A stretch of DNA of 64,000 nt from Limnoperna fortunei (taxonomy: Eukaryota; Mollusca; Bivalvia; Mytilida; Modiolidae). Under the pieces are notes generated by a model, which made no database searches, was not told the DNA's origin, and saw only the letters and a program-made list of their open reading frames with translations. This document shows, one piece after another, positions 61,850 to 64,000 of this stretch. The stretch lies in NCBI GenBank assembly GCA_944474755.1, contig OX104116.1, positions 9,675,547 through 9,739,546 of the forward strand, written 5' to 3'. The position numbers and the translations under genes are program-made. Position 1 is the stretch's first letter; each line of letters begins with the position of its first letter.

Positions 61850-63565
61850 AAGTTATTAAGGACCGACTTTACTAAAAATGATCGATATGAAAAAATCGCG
61901 TCCCTATATCTTGAATACTTTGACAAACTCCCGGTGTTCAAATTTTCTGTGTCTGATTTAAGTGATGACATTGATTCCAGAGCTAGGACTTAAACCCTTC
62001 TCAATCGCCATAGCCGTAAAGTCAGTTAAAAGGTTAATCAGGGAGATCCTTAATCCATATCGGGAATATTTGGACCAACTCTTGGTGTTCGAGTTATCCT
62101 AAACTGAATTAAGTGAAAATTACCTATAAAGTAATATCTCGTATCCTGCTGGGAGGTCACACCCATTTCAATTGCCATAGACTTAAGTTAAAATAAGAGG
62201 AGACTTCAGTAAGTCATTAACCTATCTCAAGCATACTTGGGCCAACTTCCGGTCTTCGAGATATCGGGGTCTGAATTACGTGAAAAATGACTCGTATGAT
62301 GATAACTATTCCTGTACTAGGACTTCACACCCCTTTTAATCGCCATGGATCTACTGTAAATTGAGAGGGGACTTTGGCAGGTCATTAACCGTTATCATGA
62401 AAACTTGGGCCAACTTCCGGTGTTCGAGATATCAAGGTCTGAATTATGTGAAAAATGACTCGTATGGTGATAATTGTTGCCTTACTAGGACTTCACACCC
62501 CTTTCAATCGCCATGGATCTACTGTAAATTGAGAGGAGACCTTAGTAGGTCATCAACCTTTATAATGAATACTTGGGCCAACTTCCAGTGTTCGAGATAT
62601 CGGGGTCTGAATTACGTGAAAAATGACTCGTATGGTGATAATTGTTGCCTTACTAGGACTTCACACCCCTTTGAATCGCCATGGATCTACTGTAAATTGA
62701 GAGGGGACCTTAGTAGGTCATAAACCTATTACATTAATACTTGGGCCAACTTCCGGTGTTCGAGATATCGGGGTCTGAATTACGTGAAAAATAACTCGTA
62801 TGTTGATATTTATTCCCGTGCTAGGATTTCACACTCCTTTCAATCGCCATGGGTCTAGTGTAAATTGAGAGAAGACTTTAGTAGGTCTCTACCCAATATC
62901 ATGAGTACTTGGGCCAACTTCCTGTGTTCGAGATATCGGGGTCTGAATTACGTAAAAAACGACTTGTATGTTGACATTTATTCCAGTGGTAGGCCATTAC
63001 ACCTCTTTCAATCGCTATGGGTCTACTTGAAAATGAAAGAAGACTTTAGTAGGTCAATAACCTGCACCATGAATACTTGGACCAACTTTCGGCGTTCGAC
63101 TTATCGGGGTCTGAATTAAGTGAAAATTTACCGATAAGATAGAATAAATTAAGAGGTGAGGTCAGTAGGTCCTAAATCTAAATCGTGAATACTTGGGCCA
63201 AGTTCTAGTGTTCGAGTTATCCGGGTATGAATTAATTGAAAAATGACTGATACAATCTCTTAACCTGCTTGAACGTCGCACCCTTTCAATAGCCATCGGC
63301 TTGGTTTTAAAGAATATAGGAGTTCTGTAGATCATTGAAATATATCATGAATACTTAGGCCAACTCACAGTGTTCGAGTTTTCCAGGTCTGAATGAAGTG
63401 AAAAATGATTGGTATAGTGACATTTATTCCCCTGTAGGACTTAACACCCCTTTATTTGCATTGGACCTATAGTAACTTAAGAGAGGCGTTCAGTAGGTCC
63501 CTAATCTATATTGCGAAAACTGGCAAACTTCCGGTGTTCGAGTTAACGGGGTAAAAATTAATTAA
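61850..63565 (+). repeat. 168 bp tandem repeat, about eleven copies
   Basis: The anchor ttgggccaacttccggtgtt or a variant falls near 61922, 62074, 62241, 62409, 62578, 62745, 62913, 63081, 63198, 63359 and 63522. Central copies are 167-169 bp apart and most alike; outer copies are diverged, and one interval is only 117 bp. Other shared words: aatcgccatggatctac, gagatatcggggtctgaatt, gtgaaaaatgactcgtat. Period divisible by three keeps a frame open across copies without coding. Could belong to the BIV160/pearl type of bivalve core repeats, not verified. Confidence 0.92.
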
Positions 63566-63592
63566 GTGAAAAATGGCTGATCATCCTCACAA

Positions 63593-63645
63593 GTCAGGGT
63601 TTCTATGAACCCATGTGTCCACGAAACCCTGACAAACTTAGCTAG
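63593..63645 (+). mobile_element. Helitron-like 3' terminus
   Basis: Perfect 11 bp inverted repeat gtcagggtttc (63593-63603) and gaaaccctgac (63623-63633), 8 bases, then CTAG at 63642-63645. Helitrons end in CTRR shortly after a hairpin, and non-autonomous molluscan forms often carry a core of 150-170 bp tandem repeats just inside, as here. The 5' end (TC) was not located. Confidence 0.55.
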
Positions 63646-63670
63646 GAAATTCCCGGGCTAGAATATTTTC

Positions 63671-63965
63671 ATCCCAGACAATTTTGAAGCGTCGCTTTTA
63701 TATCACAGCGTAACTTAAATGCCGCTTATTATCTGCATAGAATCCGCTGTTGTAAAAAAAACAGTATTTAAGCGACATGCATAATTACCGCTTAATTTTA
63801 ACCTAAATAATTAGCAATGCTTTAACTCCACTTTTATGCAACTTAAACTATACTGATTTTCTAAGTAGAAAAAAATCGAGACTACAGGTAATTGATTATT
63901 CCTGCTTAAATCCAACTGATAAATATTTGTCGTTTTTAATTTTATTACAAACCTACTTAATCCCA
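63671..63965 (-). repeat. Right copy of the long inverted repeat
   Basis: Begins atcccagacaattttg and ends ctacttaatccca; complement of 55126-55409 with small indels (for example a run of eight A's near 63757). Confidence 0.85.
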
Positions 63966-64000
63966 CAGTAATGCTGCTTTTAGCTCTAAAACAGCTTGAC

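Noticed and set aside
62361..63119. 120- and 84-codon frames in the 168 bp repeats as a repeat protein
   Set aside because: A period of 168 is a multiple of three, so an open frame persists by arithmetic; other copies have stops or indels.
61850..63565. Hammerhead ribozyme in the 168 bp repeats
   Set aside because: Bivalve satellites can carry them, but the CTGATGA core with a following GAAA was not found in the monomers.
1..64000. CRISPR array, rRNA, 5S or snRNA gene cluster
   Set aside because: Repeat units are kilobase-scale with no short spacers, and no conserved rRNA, 5S or snRNA words were found in the unit.

Overview
The window looks like repeat-dominated nuclear DNA from an animal, most likely a bivalve mollusc. 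It is AT-rich and has no intact host gene. It carries a jockey/CR1-type LINE, Crypton-type tyrosine recombinase remnants, a tRNA-headed SINE whose tail looks like the molluscan Rudi/Meta type, and a tandem-repeat block ending in a Helitron-like hairpin plus CTAG. The host assignment is inference; no species is claimed.

Positions 1-54616 are one head-to-tail tandem array of a compound unit of about 1.85 kb (23 units or parts). The basic unit is a ~430 bp monomer (A), a ~734 bp block (B), a ~394 bp block (D) and a ~289 bp truncated monomer (C). A and B both open with the same GC-rich 60-base core, although most of what follows differs. Units come in four lengths: ~1.85 kb (basic), ~2.28 kb (A duplicated), ~3.21 kb (a 1.36 kb Crypton-derived insert in B, four copies) and 2.78-2.89 kb (a 0.93-1.03 kb insert ending in a large palindrome, four copies). 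Each insert type sits at an identical position in its four units, so each inserted once and was then multiplied with the satellite. One unit, the first, also holds a 5'-truncated LINE with an 11 bp target-site duplication. No other unit has it, so it inserted after amplification.

Positions 52821-54770 are the decayed right edge of the array. Its B block carries sequence variants found otherwise only in the palindrome-insert units.

Positions 54771-64000 are a mosaic of older mobile DNA: a ~290 bp repeat and its inverted copy 8.3 kb away; a degenerate minisatellite; an orphan satellite monomer split by a 1.5 kb foldback element; a SINE; a short decayed reverse transcriptase fragment; a LINE 3' end; and about eleven copies of a 168 bp tandem repeat ending in a Helitron-like terminus.

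Nothing here works together as a pathway. What is biologically interesting is how a satellite captured, froze and amplified transposon passengers, and why its 60 bp core stays constant. Because units are nearly identical, copy number and order depend on assembly quality.
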